Assembly (NCBI GenBank): GCA_023417315.1
Contig: JAEZFW010000028.1
Location: 62,001-126,000 of the forward strand
DNA: 64,000 nucleotides
Reading direction: 5' to 3'
Source: Pseudomonadota bacterium
GTDB taxonomy: Bacteria; Pseudomonadota; Gammaproteobacteria; Steroidobacterales; Steroidobacteraceae
Below the pieces are notes generated by a model. That model was not told the origin of the DNA. It searched no databases and worked only from the letters and a program-made list of their open reading frames with translations. Below are positions 16,672-25,100 of this stretch, in pieces. Made by a program: the position numbers and the translations under genes. The stretch's first letter is position 1, and every line of letters begins with the position of its first letter.

Positions 16672-18183
16672 CTATTTGACGCCGCCCATCAGTTTCTTCA
16701 CGGGCTTGCTGAGCAGCAGCAACACGATCCCGGCAGCGGTCGCGAAGTACACGAACTGCATGAACTGCCCGGGCATCGCAGCGAGATTGTCGGACTCGAA
16801 CATGCCGGCGAGCAGCCCGGCAGACAGGTTGCCGACGGACGTCGCGAGGAACCACACGCCCATCATTTGCGAAACGTATCGAGCCGGTGCGAGCTTAGTA
16901 ACGTAGCTCAACCCCACGGGGCTCAAGCACAGCTCCCCGTAGGTATGCAGCAAGTACGTGAGCGCGAGCAGATAGGGCATCGCTTGTCCGCCTTGCGAGA
17001 CGATGTTCGCGGCGATGACCATGAAGACGAAGCCGAGCCCAAGCAGAATCAGCGCGATGCCAAACTTCGCGGGTGCCGACGGATCGAGATTCCGCTTCGC
17101 CAGCGCGACCCACAGCATCGAAAACGGCGTCGCGAAGATGAGGATGTAAATCGAGTTGAGCGATTGGAACCAGGCCGTGGGGATCTCGAAATTCAACGCG
17201 TCGACGAAACGATCGACGTAACGTTCAGCGAACAGATTGAGAGACGCACCCGTCTGCTCGAAACCCGCCCAGAACAGTGCGCATCCGATGAACAAGAACA
17301 AGATGACGAGCATGCGCTTCTTCTCGACGGCATCGAGGCCTGCGAACAAGAACATGTAGGCGAAGTACACCGCTGCGATTCCGACGAGCACGCCACCCGT
17401 GCCGCGCGCGATCGCGAGCGGATCGATCTCGAGCACGCCGGTGAGCGCGAGGAGGTACAACGCGACGATGGCGACCGCTAATCCGATTACCGCGTACCAG
17501 CTGCGCCGTGTCGCGTCCGCATCGGTTGCGCCTTTCGCACTGGAGACGTGCAGCCCTGCGTCACCAAGGTGATGCTGGAACATTCGGTACTGAATCAGTC
17601 CGAGCGCCATCAGCACGCCGCCTGCTGCAAATGCGGGTGCCCATCCGAAGTGCACTGCGAGCAGGCCCGTGACGATCGGGCCCAAGAAGCCGCCGAGGTT
17701 GATGCCCATGTAAAAAATCGTGAAGCCGGCGTCGCGTCGACCGCCGCCCTCAGGATAGAGATCTGCGACCATCGCGCTCACGTTCGGCTTCAACAGGCCG
17801 ACACCGCACACGATGATGATGAGCCCCAAGTAGAAAGTCCCTGGGATGCTGCCGAAGGCCAACATGAGGTTTCCAATCGCGATGAGGATGCCTCCGTGCC
17901 AAACAGCACGACGCGCGCCGATCAGCCGATCCGCGATCCATCCGCCGGGCAGGCACAAGATGTACGAGGCGGAAATGTAGAGGCCATAGATGGCACTCGC
18001 GGTGCGATCATCGAGCCCGAAGCCGCCGCGCGTTGCATCGGCCAAGAAGAGCACGAGCAAGGCGCGCATGCCGTAATAGGTGAAGCGCTCCCACATCTCC
18101 GTGAAGAAGAGCGTCATCAAGCCGCGAGGATGACCGAACACTTGGGGACCTTGCGTCGAATCGCTCACGGCTTCTTTACTCAT
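16672..18183 (-). CDS. Proton-dependent oligopeptide (POT/PTR) transporter
   Basis: This MFS-type di- and tripeptide/proton symporter has 503 residues and about 14 membrane segments. The PTR signature EMWERFTYYGMRALL is present in helix 1 with the ExxER proton and substrate motif intact, and GGWIADRLIG lies in the next loop. It is the first gene of the cluster POT-M2 peptidase-OPT. The spacing of 15 bp to the peptidase suggests one transcript. The gap of about 210 bp upstream (18184-18396) separates it from tatC; I saw no clear promoter there. Confidence 0.93.
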   Translation of the reverse strand: MSKEAVSDSTQGPQVFGHPRGLMTLFFTEMWERFTYYGMRALLVLFLADATRGGFGLDDRTASAIYGLYISASYILCLPGGWIADRLIGARRAVWHGGILIAIGNLMLAFGSIPGTFYLGLIIIVCGVGLLKPNVSAMVADLYPEGGGRRDAGFTIFYMGINLGGFLGPIVTGLLAVHFGWAPAFAAGGVLMALGLIQYRMFQHHLGDAGLHVSSAKGATDADATRRSWYAVIGLAVAIVALYLLALTGVLEIDPLAIARGTGGVLVGIAAVYFAYMFLFAGLDAVEKKRMLVILFLFIGCALFWAGFEQTGASLNLFAERYVDRFVDALNFEIPTAWFQSLNSIYILIFATPFSMLWVALAKRNLDPSAPAKFGIALILLGLGFVFMVIAANIVSQGGQAMPYLLALTYLLHTYGELCLSPVGLSYVTKLAPARYVSQMMGVWFLATSVGNLSAGLLAGMFESDNLAAMPGQFMQFVYFATAAGIVLLLLSKPVKKLMGGVK

Positions 18184-18396
18184 TGACGGATTCGCTCCAT
18201 CCCGCTGCAGCGCTCGACGGAGTCGCAGCGCGCATGTGTATTGTTAGACGACGAAGATGTCGCGGGGCCCGAGTCTCCATCATTCGTATTGAAATGAGCA
18301 AGGCGGCGAGCTGTGTATACAGTGCCGTGGGGTGGCTCGCCGGTGTTGCGTGCTGGTGCAGTCGTTCGTGCGAGCCTCCAGCATGGGTGCGTGCTT

Positions 18397-19155
18397 CTAG
18401 GCGTGCTCGGCCTTTGCTTCGCGCTGCTTCAGTAAGAGACGCGAAAGGATGATTCCGATCTCGTAGAGGAGGTACATGGGGATTGCCATGAAGGACTGAG
18501 AGATCGCATCCGGCGGCGTGAGGAATGCTGCCACGACGAAGATTCCTAGCAGTACATACCCGCGATTCTTCGCCATCGTGTCCACGCGCACGAGGCCCGT
18601 CGCCGCCAGGAGCACAGTCGCCACAGGAATCTCGAATGCGATGCCGAACGCAAAGAACAGGAGCAGCACGAAGTTCAGGTAATTCCCCATGTCCGTCATC
18701 ATCAACACCCCTTGCGGTGCAGTGCTGGTGAGAAACGCAAACATAAGAGGGAATACGACGAAGTACGCGAATGCGATGCCCGCGTAGAAGAGCAAGATGC
18801 TCGATAGTACGAGCGGAATCGCGAAGCGCTTTTCATTCTTGTACAGACCGGGTGCGACGAATGCCCACGCTTGATAAAGCACGTAGGGCATCGCGAGGAA
18901 CACTGCGCTCATGAATGCGAGCTTCAGCGGCACCATCACGGGTGCAACCGGGCTCGTCGCAATCATCTGTGCGCCTTGCGGCAGCTTCTCGAGCAGCGGT
19001 GTCGCGATCGTCGTGAAGAGCCGATCCTGGAAGATCGCGCACGGGATGAACAGGATGACGACCGCGATCACTGCGCGCAGCAACCGTTCGCGCAGCTCCA
19101 CCAGATGGGAGATCAGCGAGCCTTCGGCGAGTTGTTCACGCTCATGGCCGCTCAT
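18397..19155 (-). CDS. tatC: Sec-independent translocase subunit TatC
   Basis: This core receptor of the twin-arginine export pathway has 252 residues and six membrane segments. Family motifs are SHLVELRERLLRA at the N-terminus and PPDAISQ plus the QAWAFVAPGLYKNEKR loop. The start at 19155 overlaps the tatB stop in an ATGA junction; the frame is open upstream within tatB but without similarity. It is the last gene of tatABC. Rieske proteins, and possibly other redox enzymes, would be its clients. Confidence 0.96.
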   Translation of the reverse strand: MSGHEREQLAEGSLISHLVELRERLLRAVIAVVILFIPCAIFQDRLFTTIATPLLEKLPQGAQMIATSPVAPVMVPLKLAFMSAVFLAMPYVLYQAWAFVAPGLYKNEKRFAIPLVLSSILLFYAGIAFAYFVVFPLMFAFLTSTAPQGVLMMTDMGNYLNFVLLLFFAFGIAFEIPVATVLLAATGLVRVDTMAKNRGYVLLGIFVVAAFLTPPDAISQSFMAIPMYLLYEIGIILSRLLLKQREAKAEHA

Positions 19156-19529
19156 TGAGACGGTTTCGTGGTGCTCGGACCTGAGGAGCTGTCTTCCGAA
19201 TCGCCCCACTGCGGCTCGCTAGTCTGCGCGTTCACTTGCGCAGAGCTTTCATGTGGCACGCCATCGATATCGGTGGGAGCGGGAGTAGGCTCCGAAGCGG
19301 GAGCGCTGCTCGAGGTCGTTGAGCTCGAAGTGTTCATCGGTTTGGAGCGGGCGAGCTCCTCCAGAGTAACTTCGTGCTCGAGTTGCGTTCGCAGTTGTCG
19401 GGCCATCGCTCGGGCGCGGCCCGTCCACCGCCCGACTTTCTCAGCCAAACCCGGCAACTTCTCCGGCCCGAGTACCAGCAGCGCGAGACCCAGGATCAGA
19501 ACGATCTCGGTGAATCCGACCTCGAACAT
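19152..19529 (-). CDS. tatB: Sec-independent translocase subunit TatB
   Basis: The N-terminus (MFEVGFTEIVLILGLALLVL) is the single membrane helix, with the TatB Glu8 and the GPEKLP hinge, followed by an amphipathic helix. The rest of the 125 residues is a Ser/Thr/Pro-rich, probably disordered tail. TatB forms the substrate receptor with TatC. It overlaps tatC by 4 bp and starts 15 bp after tatA ends. Confidence 0.95.
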   Translation of the reverse strand: MFEVGFTEIVLILGLALLVLGPEKLPGLAEKVGRWTGRARAMARQLRTQLEHEVTLEELARSKPMNTSSSTTSSSAPASEPTPAPTDIDGVPHESSAQVNAQTSEPQWGDSEDSSSGPSTTKPSQ

Positions 19530-19544
19530 GCGAAGACGATCGTA

Positions 19545-19775
19545 TTAGACGCTCGAGGACTTGCTGCTCGATTTGCTCGAAGCGCTGGTATCGAAATCGG
19601 CATCCTTGTCGTTCGCGAGCTTCTTGCTCTCCTCGTCTTCGCCTTCGCCCATCGCCTTCCTGAAACCCTTGACCGCACCGCCCAGATCGGAGCCGATCGT
19701 GCGCAGGCGCTTGGCGCCGAAAATCAGAAGCGCGATCGCGAGAATGATCAACAGCTCTTTGAAACCAATACCCAT
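19545..19775 (-). CDS. tatA: Sec-independent translocase subunit TatA
   Basis: This 76-residue pore-forming subunit has the membrane helix LLIILAIALLIFG, the FGxKRL hinge and an amphipathic helix (LGGAVKGFRKAM). The acidic and then serine-rich tail is typical. The start at 19775 has GGGAG upstream; the frame is open further up without family similarity. It is first in tatABC. Confidence 0.95.
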   Translation of the reverse strand: MGIGFKELLIILAIALLIFGAKRLRTIGSDLGGAVKGFRKAMGEGEDEESKKLANDKDADFDTSASSKSSSKSSSV

Positions 19776-19860
19776 GCAATTCTCCCGCTCGTAGGCCGGC
19801 GGATGATACGCCAAATATGTGAGAGGGTCTTACGCGTCGCGGTTACGTCAGATTCGCCGC

Positions 19861-20334
19861 TCAACGCTGCGAAATACGCTCACTCGGCACCGGCGGTTTG
19901 ACCCGCAGCCAGAATGTCACCGGGCCGTCGTTGATGAGTGAGACCTTCATATCCGCCCCGAATTCCCCAGTTTCAACCCTGGGGTGTGAGCGCTTCGCGA
20001 GTGCCACCAAATGCTCGAACAGGCGCTTGCCCTCGTCCGGCGCAGCGGCCGGACTGAAGCCCGGGCGCGTGCCCTTGGAGGTGTCCGCGGCCAAGGTGAA
20101 TTGAGAGACCAACAACAGCCCGCCATCGATCTCCGCCAGGCTTCGGTTCATCTTTCCCTCCGCGTCCGGAAAGACCCGATAGCTCAACAGCCGCTCGAGC
20201 AGCCGCTCGGCCTGGCATTCGGTGTCATCACGCTCGACCGCCACCAGAACCAAGAGACCGCGCTCGATGGATCCCACAGTGCGGCTATCGATCTCGACAG
20301 CGGCTTCGGATACGCGTTGCAGTAAGCCGATCAC
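19861..20334 (-). CDS. dtd: D-aminoacyl-tRNA deacylase Dtd
   Basis: This enzyme hydrolyses D-amino acids, and glycine, from mischarged tRNA. The two active-site motifs are present: SQFTLAADTSKGTRPGF and the C-terminal NDGPVTFWL, where the Gly-cisPro pair forms the chiral filter. The 157-residue length is slightly above the usual 145 owing to a short C-terminal extension. It precedes tatA on the same strand, 85 bp apart. Confidence 0.95.
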   Translation of the reverse strand: MIGLLQRVSEAAVEIDSRTVGSIERGLLVLVAVERDDTECQAERLLERLLSYRVFPDAEGKMNRSLAEIDGGLLLVSQFTLAADTSKGTRPGFSPAAAPDEGKRLFEHLVALAKRSHPRVETGEFGADMKVSLINDGPVTFWLRVKPPVPSERISQR

Positions 20335-20591
20335 ACCAAATCCTAATTCGACATCCTAAACGAGCTGATCAATGCCACGAGGTCCGCAATATGCGTCGCT
20401 ACGACTCGAGATCTTCCACTTGTGACGCGATTCAGTGTATCAGGAGCGACCGCCCATTGCCGGAGAGCGTGTACGCATCACGTGGCATCGGCCCACGTAG
20501 CCTGCCAGTCAGCTTTTAAGATCGTGGAAGAAGGAAGTCATATAAAGGGAATCCGTGGAGGCCAAGTGGAAAGCGCGCCCAATCCCAGAGG

Positions 20592-21116
20592 CTATCTTCT
20601 CGTGAGCGACTTGGCCTTGGCCTCGGCTTCCTGCGCTTCAAGATTCTTGCCTCGAGCTCTATAGGTCTCCGCCACGAGCTGCCAAGCCTGTGCCTGCGCC
20701 CGCGGCGCCTGGACGGACATCGAGATTGCTTTGCGCGCGAGGTTCTCAGCTTGGGAGTAGTTGCCCTCCGCCTGCCGAACTTTCGCAAGTTCGATCCAAA
20801 GCAAGGGATTGCCGGGTTCGATGCGCAGCGCGCGTTCGATCGAGCTCGCAGCCACTCCATAGTTCTTCCCCGTCGACTGGGCGTGCGCTTGGTCGACCAA
20901 CGCCTTCGAGGCAGGTCCGAGCACGGGCTCACGAGTGACCGGTTCCGGAAGCGGCTGCGGCTCTTCGACTGTGGTCGGCGGTGAGCCGGGTCGAGTCTCT
21001 ACCGTGGGATCCGTCTCAGTGGTTGTAGAGGGCCGTTCGGGTGGTTCGTACGGCGAGGGCACCGCGCACGCGCTTAGTGCAGCCATGACCAGGATGAGTC
21101 CGCATCGATTCTTCAT
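20592..21116 (-). CDS. TPR-repeat lipoprotein
   Basis: This 174-residue protein starts with a signal peptide ending in a lipobox (ALSAC), then has a Pro/Thr-rich linker of about 50 residues and tetratricopeptide-like repeats (SSIERALRIEPGNPLLWIELAKV, quoted here by its middle; NYSQAENLARKAI). It is probably an envelope scaffold lipoprotein. It lies 30 bp after the PBP1b gene on the same strand; small TPR lipoproteins next to mrcB occur in other gammaproteobacteria, so a role as a PBP1b partner is an inference. No enzymatic motif is visible. The 257 bp downstream (20335-20591) hold no gene or repeat I can support. Confidence 0.8.
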   Translation of the reverse strand: MKNRCGLILVMAALSACAVPSPYEPPERPSTTTETDPTVETRPGSPPTTVEEPQPLPEPVTREPVLGPASKALVDQAHAQSTGKNYGVAASSIERALRIEPGNPLLWIELAKVRQAEGNYSQAENLARKAISMSVQAPRAQAQAWQLVAETYRARGKNLEAQEAEAKAKSLTRR

Positions 21117-21146
21117 CTCTCAATGATCTCCAGTGCCACGCACGGC

Positions 21147-23462
21147 TCAGCGCACGATGCCTCGCCACCACTCGCGTGCTCGCTCGCCCATCGATTCGAA
21201 CACGCCCACTTCGCACCCTTCGGCAGGCGGCAACTCTACTTGCATGGGTAGCGGCATGCGAATGACTTCTTCGCCGCATCCAGGTCGCGCAGCCAAGCCG
21301 GTTTGAAACTCGATCCATTCCTCTTCGAGCTTCTCCGGCAACGGTGCGCTCCACGATGTCGTTCCGAGCTCATTCATCACTCGAGACCACACGGCGAGTG
21401 AACCTGTGGACCCAGTCAAGCCGGTTGGCGAGTTGTCGTCATGTCCAATCCATACGACGGCGACGTGGCTCCCCGAAAACCCTGCGAACCAGCTATCTCG
21501 ATAATCAGACGACGTTCCGGATTTACCGGCCACGACGATGTCGCTTGGCAAATGCGCTCGCGCTCGACGTCCGGTTCCATGCTCGATGACTTGCACGAGC
21601 ATCTGATTGAGCTGATAGACGGCCGCTGCATCGGCCACGGGCGTGACTTCAAGGCCGAAGGCCTTGAGCGGCTTGTCTTCTTGATCGAGCACGGCGCGCA
21701 CGGCGCGCAGCGGCGTGTTGAAGCCTCCGTTGGCGAGCGCGTTATAGAGTTGCGCGACTTCGAACGGCGAAACATCTACGGCGCCCAGCAAAATGGAAGG
21801 AAGCTGCGGCACGTCGCGCTCGAGCCCGAGCTTCTTGAACTCCTGAGCCACCTGAGGAAGTCCAACCTCTAGACCCAAACGCACCGTAGCAAGATTCAGA
21901 GATTGCGATAGCGCGCGAACGAGCGGCACGGGTCCGTAGAACTCCTCCGAAATGTTCTGTGGACGCCAAACCTGCTTATTCGACAGTTTCACCTCGACCG
22001 GCCCATCTTCTATGATCGATGCAGCGTGGTACCGATCCGATTCAAGCGCGGCGAGATAGATCACCGGCTTCACGAGCGATCCCATCGAACGCTTTGCATC
22101 GAGCGCGCGGTTGAATCCTTCGAAACTCGCATTCCGCCCACCGACGAGCGCGATCACCTCGCCGCTCTGCGGCCGTGTGACAACGACCACGCCTTCCAAG
22201 GTTTGCTTCTGCTTTTTCTTGCGAGCTTTCTCGAGTCGATCGAGCTCCTGCACGAGCGCCTTCTCTGCCTCGCTCTGCGCCTGAGGATTGAGCGTCGAGA
22301 AGATCTTGAGACCCGCCTCCGTCAGATCTTCCTCGCGATAGTCGCGCCGGAGCGTACGACGGACGAGATCGAGGAATGCCGGATAGTAGCCGCCTGCCAG
22401 AGTCGTGGAGCTCACGATCCCAAGCGGCCGCTTAATGGCGCGCTCGGCTTGCTCCTTGGTCACAACCCCATGCTCGGCCATCAAGCGCACGACGAGATCG
22501 CGACGTGCACGCGCGCGTTCAGGATGTCGGCGTGGGTCGTAGTAAGACGGTCCGCGCACGATCGCGACGAGAAGCGCGACTTCGTGCAACTGCAACTCTG
22601 CAGCCGGTTTGCCGAAGTAGAACTGACTCGCTAACCCAAAGCCGTGTATGGCGCGCCGTCCGTCCTGACCCAGATAGATCTCGTTGATATACGCATTCAT
22701 CAAGTCCTGTTTGTCGAAGTGGATCTCGAGCAGGACCGCCATGATTGCTTCTTCGATCTTGCGTCCGAACGTGCGGCGGCTGTCGAGAAAGTAGCTCTTG
22801 ACGAGCTGCTGCGTGAGGGTCGAGCCGCCCTGCTGAATTTGCCCCGCCTTGAGATTCACGAAGGCGGCGCGCGTGATCGCACCGAGATCGACGCCGTGGT
22901 GAGAATCGAACTTGCGATCCTCAACCACCTTCAGTGCTGCCGGCAGAAGCGGGGGTACGTCCTCGGGTCGCACTACCACGCGATCCTCGCCGTGGATCGG
23001 AAAGATGCTGCCGATGAGCAGTGGATCGAGCCGGAAGATCGGCACGTCCTCGCCGCGTCCGCTGCGCATGCTTTGGATTCCGCTTGTCGACGACACGATC
23101 GTCAGCTTTTGCGGTTCCTGGAGCGCATCCCAGAATTGGAAGCGTCGATTGATCAAGTCGATCTGTGCACCGCGCCTTCGATAGCTTCCCGGGTCTTGCA
23201 CCTCTTCGACGCGCCGATAGCCCAGCCGTTTCAGCTCCTGCTCGAGTGCATCTGGGGTAAGCGTGCTTCCGACGTAGAGCTCAGTCGGTTCGGCATAGAC
23301 CTGCGCTGGGAGCGTCCAACGCCTCCCCTCGAATTGCGTAGTGATCGCGCGATCGAGAACGAAGACCCAGACCAGGAGGCTGATCAGCGCGACGCCAAAG
23401 ACGAGCGCAGCGCCGGTGAGGATCTGCCTGCGGAATTTCTTGAGAGATTTGGTCAGTCGCAT
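21147..23462 (-). CDS. mrcB: Bifunctional penicillin-binding protein 1B
   Basis: This inner-membrane class A PBP (771 residues) polymerises and crosslinks peptidoglycan. A short cytoplasmic tail and one membrane segment are followed by a UB2H-like region. The glycosyltransferase has EDRKFDSHHGVD and QQGGSTLTQQLVKS. The transpeptidase has the SxxK nucleophile in GSLVKP, an SxN motif in SQSLN and KSGTSSDYRD. All catalytic motifs are intact. The start at 23462 (MRLTKSLKKFRRQ) gives a positively charged tail as in the family; the frame extends to 23510. Confidence 0.95.
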   Translation of the reverse strand: MRLTKSLKKFRRQILTGAALVFGVALISLLVWVFVLDRAITTQFEGRRWTLPAQVYAEPTELYVGSTLTPDALEQELKRLGYRRVEEVQDPGSYRRRGAQIDLINRRFQFWDALQEPQKLTIVSSTSGIQSMRSGRGEDVPIFRLDPLLIGSIFPIHGEDRVVVRPEDVPPLLPAALKVVEDRKFDSHHGVDLGAITRAAFVNLKAGQIQQGGSTLTQQLVKSYFLDSRRTFGRKIEEAIMAVLLEIHFDKQDLMNAYINEIYLGQDGRRAIHGFGLASQFYFGKPAAELQLHEVALLVAIVRGPSYYDPRRHPERARARRDLVVRLMAEHGVVTKEQAERAIKRPLGIVSSTTLAGGYYPAFLDLVRRTLRRDYREEDLTEAGLKIFSTLNPQAQSEAEKALVQELDRLEKARKKKQKQTLEGVVVVTRPQSGEVIALVGGRNASFEGFNRALDAKRSMGSLVKPVIYLAALESDRYHAASIIEDGPVEVKLSNKQVWRPQNISEEFYGPVPLVRALSQSLNLATVRLGLEVGLPQVAQEFKKLGLERDVPQLPSILLGAVDVSPFEVAQLYNALANGGFNTPLRAVRAVLDQEDKPLKAFGLEVTPVADAAAVYQLNQMLVQVIEHGTGRRARAHLPSDIVVAGKSGTSSDYRDSWFAGFSGSHVAVVWIGHDDNSPTGLTGSTGSLAVWSRVMNELGTTSWSAPLPEKLEEEWIEFQTGLAARPGCGEEVIRMPLPMQVELPPAEGCEVGVFESMGERAREWWRGIVR

Positions 23463-23539
23463 CGACTCGGGAGCTCGTGCCAGGCACGGGTCAGTGTGGA
23501 AGTAAGTCACGGCAGCGCCGTGAACGAAAAGTTATCTGC

Positions 23540-24991
23540 CTACTTGCGCCAGAACGTTCTCGAAACGAGCACCAGCAACGGGAACACCTCCAAGCGCCCA
23601 AGCAGCATCGCCAGAACGCAAATCCACTTGCCTGTGTTCGTGAGCGACGTGAAATTTGTTGCCACGTCCGCCAACCCGGTGCCGGCGTTCGTCATACACG
23701 CAGCGATCGCCGAGAAGGCGGTTACCTGATCCTCGCCGGTTGCAAGTAACGCGACCATGAGAACGCCGAAAGACACCACGTAAACGGCGAAGAACCCCCA
23801 GACGGCGTCTATTACGCGCTTGTCGATGGGTTTGGCACCCAATTTCACGGGCAGTTCCGCATTCGGGTGCACGAGTTGCGCGACCTCCCGTTGCCCCTGC
23901 TTCCAGAGCAGCAGCCAGCGCACCATCTTCATGCCGCCGGAAGTCGAGCCTGCGCAACCACCGATGAACGCCGAGAGAATCAGGATGACGGGCAGCGCAC
24001 CGGGCCAATGGGTGAAGTCGTCCGTGACGAAGCCCGAGGTGGTTTGCATCGCGACGGCGTGAAAGAGCGCGAGCCGCAGAGCCTGACCCGGCTCATGCAC
24101 ATATCGACTCAACCATAGCACGAGCGTATAGGCGAGGATGCTGATGCCGAGGATGCGCACGTAAGCCTTGAACTCGGGATCCCGAAAGTAGCTGCTCATC
24201 CGACGATGCCGCCACGCGAGAAAATGGAGTGAGAAGTTCACTGCGCCGATGAACATGAAGACGATCGCAATCATCTCGATGAGCGGGCTGTTGTAGTAGG
24301 CAAGGCTCGCATCGCGGGTCGAATTGCCGCCCGTCGACACGGTCGTGAAGGCGTGGGCGACGGCATCGAACATCGACATGCCGGCGCTCCAATACGCAAG
24401 CGCGCACGCGGCAGTCACAGCCAGGTAGATGATCCAGAGTGCTTTCGCGGTTTCCGTGATCCGGGGTGTCAGTTTCGAATCTTTAACAGGCCCGGGCGTC
24501 TCCGCGCGCAGGAGCTGCATACCACCCACGCCTAGCATGGGCAGCAGCGCGACAGCGAGCACGACGATACCGATGCCGCCCAGCCATTCGATCTGACTAC
24601 GGTAATACAGCACCGAGATCGGCAGGGCTTCCAGCCTTGGGAAGATGATCGCGCCGGTCGTCGTGAATCCCGAAACCGCTTCGAAGATCGCATCCGTGAT
24701 CGTCATATCGAGTCGTCGCGATAGCAGCAAAGGTGCCGCGCCCGCGACACCGAGCACGATCCAGAACAACGCGACGACCAAGAACCCGTCGCGCAACCGC
24801 AGCTCGCGTTGTTGGCGCCGCACAGGCCACCACACGATCGCGCCTAAAATCGCGAGTGCCACGAACGCATCGAGAAATGGCTGCCAGTTACCGTCTTCGA
24901 AGTACAAGCCCACGGCCATTGGCGGCAGCATCGTCAAGCTGAACAGCATCAGCAGCAGACCGAAGATGCGCTGAACGACGGGGAGGTTCAT
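23540..24991 (-). CDS. trkH: Potassium uptake channel TrkH
   Basis: This membrane component of the Trk potassium system has 483 residues. The four pore loops carry selectivity-filter glycines: SGFTTTGA, TVSTGGNS, TTSGFVTDDF and TNAGTGLADV. The lysine-arginine region for TrkA contact is present. It is transcribed after trkA, with a gap filled by an inverted-repeat element (24995-25099). The pairing with trkA confirms the assignment. Confidence 0.96.
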   Translation of the reverse strand: MNLPVVQRIFGLLLMLFSLTMLPPMAVGLYFEDGNWQPFLDAFVALAILGAIVWWPVRRQQRELRLRDGFLVVALFWIVLGVAGAAPLLLSRRLDMTITDAIFEAVSGFTTTGAIIFPRLEALPISVLYYRSQIEWLGGIGIVVLAVALLPMLGVGGMQLLRAETPGPVKDSKLTPRITETAKALWIIYLAVTAACALAYWSAGMSMFDAVAHAFTTVSTGGNSTRDASLAYYNSPLIEMIAIVFMFIGAVNFSLHFLAWRHRRMSSYFRDPEFKAYVRILGISILAYTLVLWLSRYVHEPGQALRLALFHAVAMQTTSGFVTDDFTHWPGALPVILILSAFIGGCAGSTSGGMKMVRWLLLWKQGQREVAQLVHPNAELPVKLGAKPIDKRVIDAVWGFFAVYVVSFGVLMVALLATGEDQVTAFSAIAACMTNAGTGLADVATNFTSLTNTGKWICVLAMLLGRLEVFPLLVLVSRTFWRK

Positions 24992-24994
24992 TGC

Positions 24995-25099
24995 GGGAGG
25001 CTGGGTTATCGGGTGCTGGGTGCTGGCAAGAAGTCGCTACAGAGGTCGAAGACATCCCTCTGGCCAGAAGCCCAGAACCCAGTGCCCAGAACCCGAGTT
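24995..25099. repeat. Inverted-repeat element 1, CTGGGTN word type
   Basis: This element fills the trkA-trkH gap. The left arm (24995-25027) repeats CTGGGTT, CGGGTG, CTGGGTG and CTGG. The spacer contains AAGAAG and ends in CCCTCTGGCC. The right arm (25061-25096) carries the complementary words CCCAGAACCCAGTGCCCAG. The arms pair in more than one register because the words are tandem. Confidence 0.8.
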
Positions 25100-25100
25100 C

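Noticed and set aside
15688..17481. A 597-codon frame antisense to the M2 peptidase and POT genes
   Set aside because: It spans two real genes on the other strand and is rich in Arg, His and Glu, as expected of a shadow frame.
22644..23729. A 361-codon plus-strand frame opposite the PBP1b and trkH ends
   Set aside because: It is antisense to intact genes and shows shadow composition.
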